From contig NW_025062479.1 of NCBI RefSeq assembly GCF_000002995.4, positions 14,938,721 through 15,002,720 of the forward strand: DNA of 64,000 nucleotides, read 5' to 3'. Below, piece by piece: positions 50,151-62,345 of this stretch. A program made the position numbers and the translations under genes. The notes under the pieces are model-generated. The model saw only the letters and a list, made by a program, of their open reading frames with translations. It ran no database searches and was not told the origin of the DNA. The first letter of the stretch is position 1. Each line of letters opens with the position of its first letter. Source of the DNA: Brugia malayi (taxonomy: Eukaryota > Nematoda > Chromadorea > Rhabditida > Onchocercidae).

Positions 50151-52095
50151 GTTGTCATTTTTCAAAATTTTCAAACTCTCAGTGAAAAGCAATTATCAAT
50201 GATCAGTGGTTCGATAATTATAATCCCATTATTAGAACAAATTCTATTGATAGTGAATGTATATTAGTGACAGGTCGATTGATGAATGGAAAATATTTGA
50301 GTAATAAAAATTCAATGATGAGGTGAAACTGGGCAAATCAAACAAATTACTGAAATTACTGAAGGAGAAGAAGAAAGAATAAAACCAAGAAAAGGGACTG
50401 ATATGAAATTAACCGTTTTCATCTTTTTTTTCTTTTTGATAATTATGAACTTTACAACTTGTTGAAGAAATTTTTACCAGAAAATTCACTTTTTTTTTTC
50501 TTGAGAAGTGAAATACTTGAATTCTGGTAAATTTTGGAGATCGTTAAATTTGTTAAACTATGTAATAAATGAGCAATAAATGGGATATAACATGATAAAT
50601 TAGGATTTCTAAAAAACAATTTTAGAAGAAATATTCTAAAGGAAATTTTAAAAAGACGAATAGTTTTAAAGCTTTGTTTTACTACATCTAAAAATTTTTT
50701 AATTTAATTTTTAGCGATGAAAATGCCGACGTTTTTCTAAATGATATCAGTTCTTTAAATCAGCAATCTTTTTCACCTTACTATTTTTTTATTTTATTTT
50801 ATTATTATTATTATTATTTTTTTTTTTTTTTTTGTAGAAAAATAATAAATATTGAGCACTTTAATGTAAAATGTGATTATTATAAGCAATATTATTGTAA
50901 TATAAACACCAATAGGGAATAAATCTGATTCAAGGCGAAAAAAGAAAAAACTAATCAGTCAATTTCAATTATAATATTATTCATTAAGTTTATCGCATGT
51001 AATTCAAACATGTTATATTCATGCTTAAATTAAATTTACAGTTATCAATAGAACTGAAAGATGAAAAGTTTAAAATTTAAATTTTAAAAAACAATTAGAA
51101 CCTCAATTATTAACTAACATCATCTTTCACTTATAATTTTATGCCAGATCTTAGACATTATTGAGGCAAAAATATCAATTGTAATCACAAAAACTCATCA
51201 TTCTTGTAAAAATTTTTACCCGAAATTAAAGTAATTATAGGTAACTGGATTATTTACTTGCCTCCTATAAGTAATAAACATGATAAATTAATAACAGAGA
51301 AAGAAATGAAATAAATACTTTATACCTTCATTATTCGACTTTGTATTATTCTTTATAATTTATTAGATGATGCCAATTAACTGTTAACAACTAATTAATT
51401 AATTACTAAAAGGAGTTAATTTATTGAATATGTTATTAAATAATCCGAAATTATGAGTGCAGGATAATATGAAAGGAAAAGATGGAAATACATACCAAAT
51501 ATCTTAATTATGTAGGTTGAATGATAAGTAAATAAGAAATGTAAGAAAATTTAACCAAACAATTTTCATCATTCAAAATAATTTAAATATAATTATCCAA
51601 TTAATCTGTTACCTTTACTCTCTTCATTCCTCTTCTGTACATAAACAATTTGTAAATTTAACTTAAAAAAATATGTTCAAATAATCATAAATTAATTTAT
51701 AAATCCAATTTTTTCTTCAAATGAATGGTTAAAAAATCGATATGAAAACACAAAAAATTAGTCAATTCTTTGTTTCTCTCTCAGATACGATTCATTGAGA
51801 TAATTGATAAATAAGAGTTGTGGGAAAATTTAATGAAACAATTTTTTTTTAAATAATTTCTGTTTATAGTAATGAAATTTTTTTCTATCTAATATTTATT
51901 ACCAATTTTCTACCTATTCTTGGTTATAGTCAAATAAGAGATGTTACTGTCAGAGTTATCAAATGAAAGACGTTATTGTTAGTTAACTGTAGTTTTTTTT
52001 TTAAAAAAAATTGTTATTGTTAACTGTAGTTTTCAAATTGAACTATATGTTTAGTCTATAAGCTTACATTGAGCGTCATCTAAGGTGGACACCAC

Positions 52096-52167
52096 TCCCT
52101 ATATGGTCTGGTGGCTAGGGCTCATGATCTTCACCTACGTGACCCCGCATCGATTCCGCCATGGGCT
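52096..52167 (+). pseudogene. tRNA-Glu(TTC)-derived sequence (tRNA pseudogene or SINE head)
   Basis: The 72 bases align over their full length with tRNA-Glu: TCCCTAT at the 5' end, an A box in GGTCTGGTGGCTAGG, an anticodon loop TCTTCAC with TTC in the right place, a B-box remnant ATCGATTCC, and ATGGGCT at the 3' end. The acceptor stem has two mismatches at its tip, the anticodon stem has mismatches, and the T stem no longer pairs, so it cannot be a working tRNA. Sequence to about 52310 may be the body of a tRNA-derived SINE. Confidence 0.65.
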
Positions 52168-52667
52168 ATTGTATTCTTCCCACACATTCACAGCTACCAC
52201 TCATTCTTTAAGCATGACACTTCCCTGTTGTTAAAACAATGGATTAAACGGCCAACTAAGTTAATTAAGTTCTGGAATGGCTTACTTTTTTTGATCATAT
52301 AAAGTAGTCAAAAGTGATTTCAACTTAAGCAATTAAACCATTAAATTACTCAGATATATTTCATTACGAGATGCATATACCTTCCTTAATTACTTCTCAT
52401 AAACTGAAATATCTGTAAAGCGATAGTTACAACATAATAGTAATATTTCCATCCATTCCTTTATTTAGCAATTAAATAAACATCTTTACTGTCTTCTTTT
52501 CGACTGCATTTGCATTTTTCTACCTTTTGCATCAAAAAGCCAACACTAGTCAATAATTATTAAACTGAAAGTAATTTGACTATTAAAAAGAAACTTTTTA
52601 AAAAATTTTTCAAATGACCGATGCATAACTATATCTAACATTTTTTCCTGAAAAGTTTCCAAAAACT

Positions 52668-52917
52668 TTAAGCAGTATATTTAGTACAGCCTCCCATACA
52701 TTTCATTCCCCTTATTTCATCGCATCGTTCGTCAATCGACAGCTTTTGCCAGCATCCAATTTCTTTGTTGTCTGAGTATCGACATAAAAGATAATTCAAT
52801 CGGTCTGATGTATCATTAAATCTTTAATATGAAAACTTACACCAAAGCTATAAATAACCATATCTCGCTTTTCCATTTCAAAAATATACCCAACATTTCC
52901 ATTGGGAGTGGCAATTA
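52668..52917 (-). CDS. Unrecognised small gene, last two exons
   Basis: I do not recognise this protein. Two phase-consistent exons read on the minus strand: 52917-52843 (VIATPNGNVGYIFEMEKRD, then MVIYSF) and 52804-52668 (RLNYLLCRYSDNKEIGCWQK, then LSIDERCDEIRG, MKCMGGCTKYTA, stop). The last exon has five cysteines. The intron between them is only 38 bases. The first visible exon starts after GAG at 52918 with one base carried over, so an upstream exon is needed. A candidate is the frame beginning at ATG 53217, whose first residues MSFLILLIVNSLFNMNLKS resemble a signal peptide, but I could not prove the join. It lies on the same strand just downstream of the PLK4 stop codon, so it could be an operon partner or alternative 3' exons of that gene. 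Codon composition is less AT-rich than the flanks, which supports coding. Confidence 0.5.
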
Positions 52918-53404
52918 CTCGCGTAATTTAAAAAAAGCATCTAAAAAATAATTGTACAATAATTTATTTGTACAAACAATTCTTTTTTTTTTTTTTTTTC
53001 AGACAAAGAATAAGAATCAGTACATATAAGTCACATTAGCTAATTTTTACGAGGACTTTTATATTTGTGTTTCTTCCTGTCTTCTCTCTCGCATCCACCT
53101 AATTGAGGATGGAAATTTTGAATACTTCTTAAAGACTACGAAAAAGATACGACAGAAACAAGATTTGAGGTTCATATTAAACAACGAATTAACAATTAGT
53201 AAAATCAAGAAACTCATCAATATCTATTAAGCGCGATGTCAAAATGAAGTTCCAAGTGAGTTAAGAACAATGTGTTATATAGTTAAAGAATGGTTAAGCC
53301 TTTCAACATAGTAAGGTAATCAAATTTTGAATGATTTTATGATAAAAATCAAACAATCAATGAGATGGAGATCAATGAGCAAGAAAGAATTTATGTGTCC
53401 AAGC

Positions 53405-56400
53405 TTAATTTAATGATGCTTTCAATTTCAGTCGTTTCTGGCATAGTGTAAAAAGAAGATCACGAGCAGCCACTGGAACACAACCGTAACTGATGCCATC
53501 AAAACAAAACCTTAAATTATACACACTCAATTTCGAATCCGTTTTCATTTCTTGAAATAGATATGAACAAGCAGTGAATAATGCTCATAAGATATACTGC
53601 GATATACTCATAAGATAAAAACAACTATCTGCCTGATATCACTGTGCAAAATAATAAATGAACGACGCTGAGAGTTTTTTTTATAATTTGAAAAATTTTT
53701 GAAACCAATAAAATGATAACCTCTTCTCATGACCATTTTCTTTAAAAACAAAAACTTTCGGATCGTTAGAGGATATTCGCAGTTCGAGAGCAATTTTTGG
53801 ATCATTTAAAATGATACGTGTCGGAACTTGTATGCCCTAAACAAAGACAAAAATTAAGCATTATATATTCATCTTATTTAAAAAACTCACTTCCCAGATA
53901 AACCGCCTGACCAATCCTCTGGTATACTCAATATTGTGTTTATAAAACTAATTGGCACTGCAATAAACTTACATTTTTATTAAACTGACCGCGCAAGATG
54001 TACTCTCCTTCAGCAAGCATTTGGGGTCGATGGCGAGGCTAAATGTAAAACAGGTAGATTTGAAAGCATCGAACAATAACTTACAACTACGAAAAAAAAA
54101 AAAAAAAAAGTTGAATATTGATAGATATGGAAGAACGAACCAACTGCAAATTTTCGGGTGATGAGCTAGTTTCTCTAGTTTTCTGAACAATTTCGACATC
54201 ATTATTTGAAGTCTAAACAAACTGTAAAAATTAAACGGCACAAATGCAAACCTTTTCCTCAATTTTTAAGAAAAATTTGAATCTTTCAACATTGCAAAAT
54301 AATCGGAAAAAAAAAATCGGCATCATCTCTAACTATAAAATGTTAGCGTCAGAAAAGTGACATTGCCATTATACTTTCTGACTATGTATATATTATGAAA
54401 TATTTCGCAATATTATGTGCTTGAAATAAAGTATAAATTTCTTTCTATAAGACGCACGAAATGAAAGAAAGATAAAAATAAAATAATTCAAGAAGAAATT
54501 GTACTAAAAGCAAATTTGCACTAGACACCGATGGAACATTGCGGGTGCGAAGCGGTGCACGACGCTGCTGCATTGGCATGCAATCCGTTGACTGACACTT
54601 CTTGGTTTGTAATTGAGTGGGAGCGTTGAATCTTTCCGAGCTCATATGATTCGCTTGCTTTTCCGCCAAAATTTTTTCTCTCGGTGTTTCCGTCATTTCG
54701 TTTATACTAAATTGACTGAAATGATTTATTCATTAATTTCACTCAAAGAGCAGCAGGGACAAAAAATAGCAAACCTGTTATTCGAGAAGTGAAACGGAAA
54801 AGATTTCACGGTTTTCAATGGAGCGCTCTCCAAGAATGTCTCTAACAAAAGTGCATCGGTATGTGCACATTCGAACATACACCTTTCTTCTGCAAATCAA
54901 AAGATAAAGTTTATATGATGTATAAATCAAACTTTATTGGTTGAATATTCCTTTGATAGATGACACACGAACTGCTAACACAGGAAACGTAGAAGATATA
55001 CAGTATAATCTTGTAATTCAAACATTATCATTCTTCACTGCAGATTTAAAAAAAAAAATGCAAACATTTCACAGTGTTGGAGGAAAACAAGGAAGAAGAC
55101 AAAATTTCGGGCATCAGAAATGATCACAATAGGTTTGTGATAGCTATGTCCAAAACAGGTTAACATTAATAACAAGCAAGCACCTTACAATTCTAAAAAC
55201 TTAAATAAACGAACGGAGAAAAATTGCTCCATTTACTAAAAAAATCTCACCATTTGATAAAGATGCGGGAGTCTTATTATTCGTTGTAACAACAATTGAT
55301 TTTGCATTTTTTTTAAGTATAGCCAACCGTCCTGCAAAAAGAAATGCTTACATCATTTTAAATTCACTAGGAAGGTCTCGACGAACGAAGAAAAAAAGAA
55401 CCCCTTCATCTCTCAAATTCCAAATTGCATTGTTTATAATTGAATTACTTTCCACATTAGTAATTATTTCCCATAACAAACAGATCACCGAATAGCAATA
55501 TATAAGTTATAGAAATCTGATATTTTTTTTCCGAATAAATGCGTGAAACCTCAAATTTAAATAATTACTAGAATTAACCTAAAAGTTGAAAAACAATAGC
55601 GCATTTTTATATGAATTATATGACTATTGTGTCAGAAAAGTGTAGATCTAGTCAAAATTTCATCACTTATTCCGATATGAAGACCGACATGAAATTATAA
55701 TGATTATTATCAAAATATTGAGATCAATTTTGCAATTTTATATCCCTATCTACTTATGCAATTAAAGACATGCATTATTATAGGGTAATCTTCCAAGGAA
55801 TATGTTGAAAATACTGAAATATGTACCATCTTGAAATTTGATTCGAAAATCGCCATTTTCCATTAACCGAGCAGTGCTATCACATGAAGGTTTGAAGATA
55901 ATCTTGACAACGCGTGCCCCTAACGTACTAATCTCATCCAGAATCCTTCTATATAACGCCAAAGCAATCTCATCCACTTTATCGACTTTGTACTGCAGCT
56001 GTTTTAAACTGCAAATGAAAACTAAGAAATGGAATAGGGCGATTGACACTTATACTGTGCATATGTGTATCACGGTATATTCAGAAAATCAGACAATTTT
56101 AATAGGCTACGTAAGCAAATTTTTATTATACCTATGATAATTACGATGAATTTTAGAATCAGTCAGATGAGGAAGTATTTCCTTATTTACAGAAGAAGCA
56201 CATTTATCTGGCTGATGGAAAACAGAAAAATTTTGTGCTCCATTTGTTGTTCGTTTTACTGTGGCAATCCATTTTACCAGTATCTCATCATTTATAGAGC
56301 CGTTCCGATTGACTGAACGGCTTCGATCCCGAATAGTCGCTTCGTAAACGACTGTCCCATTTTTTTGAAGTGTAAACTGCAATAATTTTAAAATAAGACC

Positions 56401-59400
56401 AACTAAATAACTTAATGATTGAAATATCAAAATTGAAATCGTATTCGAACGAAAATTATTCAGATTCTAGTGAGGTATTTGGATATTACGCAAATGTAGT
56501 CGACAAGTTAATCAAACTATATAAGTTGCGCTTATAACTCCGAATAACTATGTAAATCGCCATTTTCCATTCCATGAATACTATTCGATAGAGCAAAATG
56601 TTTCTGTCGCTTGTGAGATAACATTTTCTAACGACTATTTAAAAACCTACTAATCATTCGTAGGGCACAAATGTAAAGCTAATAGTAGTAAGAAATAGTA
56701 AGCACATCATCTATAATAAAAGAAACATTACATCTTATTAATGTAAAAAATTCAACACATGCAAATAAATCATAAACAAAGATAGAGATGCTCATTTCAT
56801 AAAAAAGGAATTAGATTTAATTTACCCTTCCCGCTTTTCGTACAGTCTCAGAAGGCGTCAAACGTGACACATCAATTGGCCATATCAGTGAAGCAGTTGT
56901 TTTACTTGAATTGTCACCAAAGCTTCCCTCCATCTGCTTCAGATTGGCACCCACTGGTGCAATAAGCGCAGGTCTTCGTTTTGCGCGTGATGACTGTCGC
57001 ATACCATTGGACTCGTATACGTCAGTCTCTCTGCAACTGATTTAAAATATATATATTAATTTTTTTACAGAAGCATCCTTTCATAGAAGCGTGCGATCTT
57101 TTGAAAGTGACAAATAAACTAAGCATATAAGAAAAAGCTTAAAAAACAAACTATGTATAACAAATTAATACTTCATAGTATTTCACGGAATTGTATTTTT
57201 CATTTCTTACCTTCCATACCTTTTTTCCAATGACTGTCGCTTACCACAGTGTGCGCATTGATTTTCCAAATAGGTACTATGTCGACAACTTGTTATACCA
57301 ACTGATTCGCTACGATGGTAATCCAAAGACGGTCGTCGACGATACTTAAATTTCTTTAGATTAAATTATATTAATCATGGTGTATAGAGGATGGAAATGA
57401 ATCTACATCCTATCTAAAATTTAGAGTGAATTAATAAAGAAACGAAACTTTACAATGGTAAAAAACAATGAAAATGATAAAAAGCAACAAAAAATATAGT
57501 CCGTAACATGACATGTTAACAGAAGTAAAAAAACGAACAGGATGACCACTTTCGCTGCTTTCAAATGCAGAATCTTTAGTCATACGCTTATATCCACTAG
57601 CCATTGGTCTCGCCGAATGTGCTCGAACAATTACCGGTGAAATATGCTGAAAATAGTACAAAAAGTCTCGATATCAGTTGCAATCCAAATATTGTATATG
57701 TTGCATTTGCTATTAGTTAAAATCTGTGGTGTCTGAATACATTTAATCAACCGACCATTAATCATTCACTATAAAGAATAGGAAAAAATTGCTGTTGAAA
57801 TCATAAAAATACAAATACCACCTTACCGCAGTTTGACAATCACGATAAATGATTCTCTCTTTCGATACTTCTCGAGATCTACTTATTGGAAGACTAAGTC
57901 CATCAACTTTCCTCATAAAATCACTCATTGATATATCTTAAACGAAGTGAACCATACATTTGTTTATTGATGTGGCAATGTGCATAACGTGAGAATGACT
58001 GCGTATAAGTGGAAATGAGATGAACAATCATAATAAATACAGTTTGTCTAACTGAAGATCTTGGCAATGACTGTGTTGCTTAAAAGCACTTAAAAACAAG
58101 CTACCTGCAAGAGAAATACGTCTTTCTTCATTTGGATCCATCATACTTTGAATGAGAGTAGCACCTTCTAACGAAATTGTTTCCTTGAAAGGATTCACTT
58201 CACAATCTCTCGGCGGATCATACCCAGTTAACATTAGATATAATATTCCACCCAAAGAATAAACATCTGCCTTTTGATTATAGTGCCGATTATACACTTG
58301 CCTACAATCTTATATAAAATGGAAATAGTTTTTTGCAGGCAACAGATCTAGATTTCTTAATCAAGATCTAGTAATAATAGAAGTTTTCACGTTGTTTTAT
58401 GCACTTGGACTTACTCTTAATGGCAATTTCAAATTTGCAAAAAAATTTTTTGATTATTTATTTGAAAAAGAACATCGTAATAGTACAATAATACTTCACA
58501 GTCCCATCATTCTTTAATTAGTAAGCTTACTTTCATAAATCAGAAAATTTGAGGGTTATAAAACTAATCTGCAGTTAAGATATTAAAAAATTGATTCGCT
58601 TACGGAGCGATGTATCCGGGAGTTCCAAGCATTGTCCTAGCAATGTCACCTTTCCGGAATTTCGTCGCAAGGCCAAAATCAGCAAGTTTCTATAACTCAT
58701 AACATGTTTCTATATTAAATCACTCAAAAATGCAGCAGTTAAAGATAAGCATAATAAAAAGGTTTAGATAATTCAGCAGCATAACATGAAATCCATTAAA
58801 ACTCCACTTAACCGATATTTTAAAAAGATTTGTAATCGTTATTACAGGCTGAATATAGCAACCACAAAATTTTAATCTGCAAAACTTACGACAAATAATT
58901 TATCTTCTCTGATCGATGAAATAAGGACGTTCCCGGCAGAGATATCACGGTGTATCATATTACGTTCATGTATATACTTCACTGCACTTACTAACTGACG
59001 AAGAATATATGCCGCTGGAAATATTGTATTTAAAATCACAGTGTAGAGTCGTAAGAATAATAAATTTTATTTCCAGATCAAAAATTACGACGAAACATAA
59101 ACGACAGTCGATTAGAATTGGTTCTATGATATGCATTAATACTTCACAAGTTTGCTTGAAATTTCTATAAATAGGTTGCGCTGTATTAATACCTCAAAGA
59201 GAATTAGTAGAAAATCTCACCTGAAAAATCAGATAATCTTCCATTTTGTTTAACGTAATCTCGTAGTGACCGATGTTTGCAATACTCCATGATTATATAC
59301 TGCGCACCATTTTCTTGGAACTGCTCATAAAACTTCACGATATTGTCATGGATAAGTCTGGATAAAGCTTGTAACTCTAATTCGACTCGAAACGTTGCCG

Positions 59401-59832
59401 CTTTTGTGATATCAATCTGAAATACTATTTATATAATGAAGAGATAATAACATTACACATTTTAGATAAAGTAAAAAGATTTTTCCTACCTTTTTGATTG
59501 CGACATTTTTTCCGCTCCATTCTTTCCCTTTGGCAACACATCGACCACGGTAAACGACTCCAAATCCACCACGTCCGATTTCTTCCAGGTCATCGTACTC
59601 CTAAAACAAAATGTATCTTTTTAGAAATCATTTCTAAAGTTTGAAAACTAGATGGTAAACAACAGATTCTTTGGTATCTTAAATTACGTTGTCAGGCATT
59701 TATAGAACAAGATCATTAATATGATGGAATGACTCAATGATCCTGGAACTGCAGCTCGCTCAAAAAATTAAGAATTACAGCGCTGATAAGGAAATTAAGA
59801 CTCAAAAAGCATACACGTTGCAGACGATTCAT
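53405..59832 (-). CDS. PLK4: Polo-like kinase 4 (PLK4/SAK/ZYG-1 family), about 853 aa
   Basis: This is the master kinase of centriole duplication. Twenty phase-consistent exons on the minus strand: 59832-59815, 59600-59490, 59416-59221, 59014-58890, 58689-58604, 58301-58105, 57936-57827, 57646-57539, 57344-57211, 57036-56826, 56376-56132, 56008-55827, 55331-55251, 54889-54775, 54715-54529, 54212-54141, 54038-53973, 53925-53890, 53836-53734 and 53583-53405. Kinase domain: glycine loop GRGGFG (15-20), VAIK Lys42, HRD Asp132 with Asn137, DFG at 154-156, T-loop Thr169 in ARTMLGTPGY. The APE motif reads APQ. The cryptic polo box follows: WPIDVSRLTPSETVRKAG from about 414 matches polo box 1, and RLMENGDFRIKFQDG near 561-575 matches polo box 2. 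A third polo box is not evident. The start MNRLQR is 6 codons in a tiny first exon; a TTTTCAG lies upstream. The last acceptor (TTATGAG) is weak. Confidence 0.9.
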
Positions 59833-61459
59833 TGTAATGACTCAACTGCAGCACATGAGAAAAAGGAGAAATATAACCTGATACTCTGAAAAAATATTTA
59901 TGACATTTACGAACAAGTTTATCTACCTATATTTATTCACAATGTCGATTTTACGTCATTGTTATTAGGTGATCGCATAAGATTTATATCCGATGGCTAT
60001 AAAGATATGATATGTATATATCTGGGCATTTAAATTAATAAATAAGAAACCGTTGAAACTTTAACTTTTTTTAACCTTTTTTTAATCATAATTTACCCAA
60101 AAAAAAATTGAAATTTTGCCGTCTAATTTTTCTTTCCTTTTTCTAAAATTTCTAAAAGTTTATCATTCTGCAATTTTCGAACTCTTCAAGTAGATTACTA
60201 CTATTACATTTAGAAAATGTTATTATTCCCTGCTTTTACTTCATATAATCTATTTCTCATTCTCAAATAATTATGAAACCTTTTTTTTTTCCTAATATCC
60301 AAATAATCATTTAAAAATCCTTCCCATAATTTCCCTAATATCTAACAATCCAAAATCTTCTTATCATATCATATTAATAACCTCAAATCAAATCAACTCC
60401 TCCGACCCTCCTAATGCTAACAAAAATAAAAGATGGAATGGAAAGGCGCCTTCTTCAAACTTTAAAATTTTAATCTAACACCTCTATATGCAAATCGACA
60501 TCTCAAGTTGTAATTATCTGCGTGTGAAATAATTTTTTTTTTTTTTTTTTTTGAGAAATTTCAAATACGAAACATTACACTTAATACTTCCTATAAAACG
60601 TTGGTCGGAAGCTAACATTCAGTTACTCTTCACTAATCAATAAGAAATTCAAAATCTGACAAAAAATTAGGCGGAGTTCTTCATTAATATTATCGATTTA
60701 ATGACAAGTTGAAAAAAAATCAATAGGAAGAGTTTTGCTAAGTGAAAAATTTCCTCCGAGATAATTAGCATTTCATATTCTTAAAAAAAAAAGCACCATA
60801 AAGAGATAGCACCGAACAAACCAATATTTGTGATCGGTTTTTTTTTTTTTTTTTTCTTTAAATTTATCAGTTTAAAAGACAGAAATAATGAATGAAATTA
60901 TCAAAAATTCCAAACAAAACAAAAGATATAAGCAATAGATTTGTATTAACAAAATGACCTAAAAGTTTCTCATTTATATTGCAATCTATATAATAAGAAA
61001 TAAATTGTTTCAAATTTTACAGTGAATAAAATTGAATTATTCATTTTTTATTGCTGTACATTTTACTTTTACATTGCTATAAAATTTTAATCAGCGTAAT
61101 TCTTTTTCTGAAAAAGGAAAATTCTCTTCTTAATACAAAAAATTTAATAAAAATTTAAAAATAAAGAAGAAAAGAAAGGAATTTTAGTATTGCTGCTTTT
61201 TGCATTTTGCTTTCGTTCTTCTTTTGAATGATAAAATTTTGTCCAAAAAATTGCTGTTTTTGAGTATTAAATGCTAAAATTTTATTAAAAAAATTCTTAA
61301 ATTTCAATATTTTTTTATTCCGTTGATCAAGTCTTATTGGATATTTATTATTTCTAATGTATATTTTAAACCTTATATAAAATCTATCGTACAATCTCTG
61401 AAAAGTTGATTGCAAATATTGTGCAAAGAAAGAGGGAAATTTCTTTTGTAAACAACCCT
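59833..61459. other. Intergenic region upstream of PLK4
   Basis: No supportable exon. T-runs lie at 60532-60552 and 60839-60856. The sequence at 59900-60020 is less AT-rich and may include the PLK4 promoter. The frame at 61155-61415 (minus) is Lys/Phe/Asn-rich noise. Confidence 0.5.
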
Positions 61460-61542
61460 GTCCGCCTCAGGAATTGAACCTGTGCCCACTAAAGTAGACT
61501 GTGGCCTGAACGCAACGCCTTAGACTGCCCTGCCAGACAGAC
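61460..61542 (-). tRNA. tRNA-Leu(CAG), possibly degenerate
   Basis: The 83 bases on the minus strand have the length and layout of a leucine tRNA. The acceptor stem GTCTGTC / GGCGGAC pairs at all seven positions, with two G-T pairs. The A-box region TGGCAGGGCAGTCTAAGG and a perfect B box GGTTCAATTCC are present, and the anticodon loop TTCAGGC gives CAG (complement at 61506-61508). There is one mismatch each in the D stem, anticodon stem and T stem, and no run of four T within 39 bases after the 3' end. It may be a slightly decayed copy or SINE source rather than an active gene. Confidence 0.6.
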
Positions 61543-62345
61543 CCGTCCTCATCACCAGATCCAATTGTTGAGATAGTTTATAAAATTTGTTACCTTCTTT
61601 TTCCTTTCCAAATTTACGAAAATATAACAGTTTAATTTACAAAGACTATGTTTTTCAGCTTAGAATATCAAAAATTAAAATTTCCAAATTGGAATGTCAA
61701 ATTTTTTCGAATTGAAATACCAGATTCTTTTTATGATTTAATGAATTATTTCATTTTGTCTTCTGTTATTGACTTTTTTTTTTTTCTATTAATGTAAATT
61801 TTTTGAACAAATGATTAACAGTTTAATTTACTAAATCATATTAATATTTGCAGAATAAAATATTCGAAATCCATACGAATATCTTATGCATTTATAACAC
61901 ACAAATATTTAGGTAAAAATGGATTGGTGAAAAAAAATCACACAAATATTTGAAATATAAAATAAGAAAAAATATTGTATAATATACTGCATTACAGTTG
62001 TTTGTAATTAATAATGCATTAGTGAGGATTTTTTTTTTTTTAATTTTATACATGCTTGCTTTAATGCTATTAAACATCAATTAATTTCAATAAATACATA
62101 AGTGATGGAATACTTGCGAATATTTCAAAGCATTGCTAGTTTGAAAGTTATAGCTTATGTGAATATATCAAAACATGCATATATATTTTATTTTCAACAT
62201 GTAAAATAATCATAAAATATTATAGTATTAGAACATCATAGATATATGCAAATATACAGTAAGTACTATAAATATGCAATAAGCACTAGATCTAATAATT
62301 CTCAAATTCTCTTCAATCTATTCTCAAATTTCCTTCAATCTATTT
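61543..62345. other. Intergenic AT-rich stretch
   Basis: I see only AT-rich sequence with T-runs (for example 62028-62041) and no exon on either strand. Confidence 0.5.

Larger units (their letters stand above)
40826..52095. other. Gene-poor region downstream of BarH
   Basis: About 11.3 kb with no supportable exon. It contains triplet arrays (43200-43390, 44760-44930, 49795-49850 and 50060-50150), pyrimidine-rich tracts (43590-43680, 43920-43990, 46800-46850 and 48720-48790), an A30 run (47118-47147), two short tandem repeats (41651-41700 and 46141-46230), and a less AT-rich stretch at 47810-47990. It may hold distal BarH regulatory DNA, but that is inference. Confidence 0.55.

Noticed and set aside
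52111..52302. 63-codon plus-strand frame
   Set aside because: It runs through the tRNA-Glu-derived sequence and has no coding signature.
53608..53805. 65-codon minus-strand frame beginning MIQKLLSN
   Set aside because: It is an out-of-phase reading of PLK4 exon 19; the frame giving GIQVPTRIILNDPK joins its neighbours in phase.
53969..54262. 97-codon minus-strand frame near the PLK4 3' end
   Set aside because: It reads through two introns in a frame that does not join the adjacent exons; the spliced frames TSNNDVEIV and PRHRPQMLAEGEY do.
55838..56316. Plus-strand frames opposite PLK4
   Set aside because: They are shadows of exons 11 and 12 on the minus strand.
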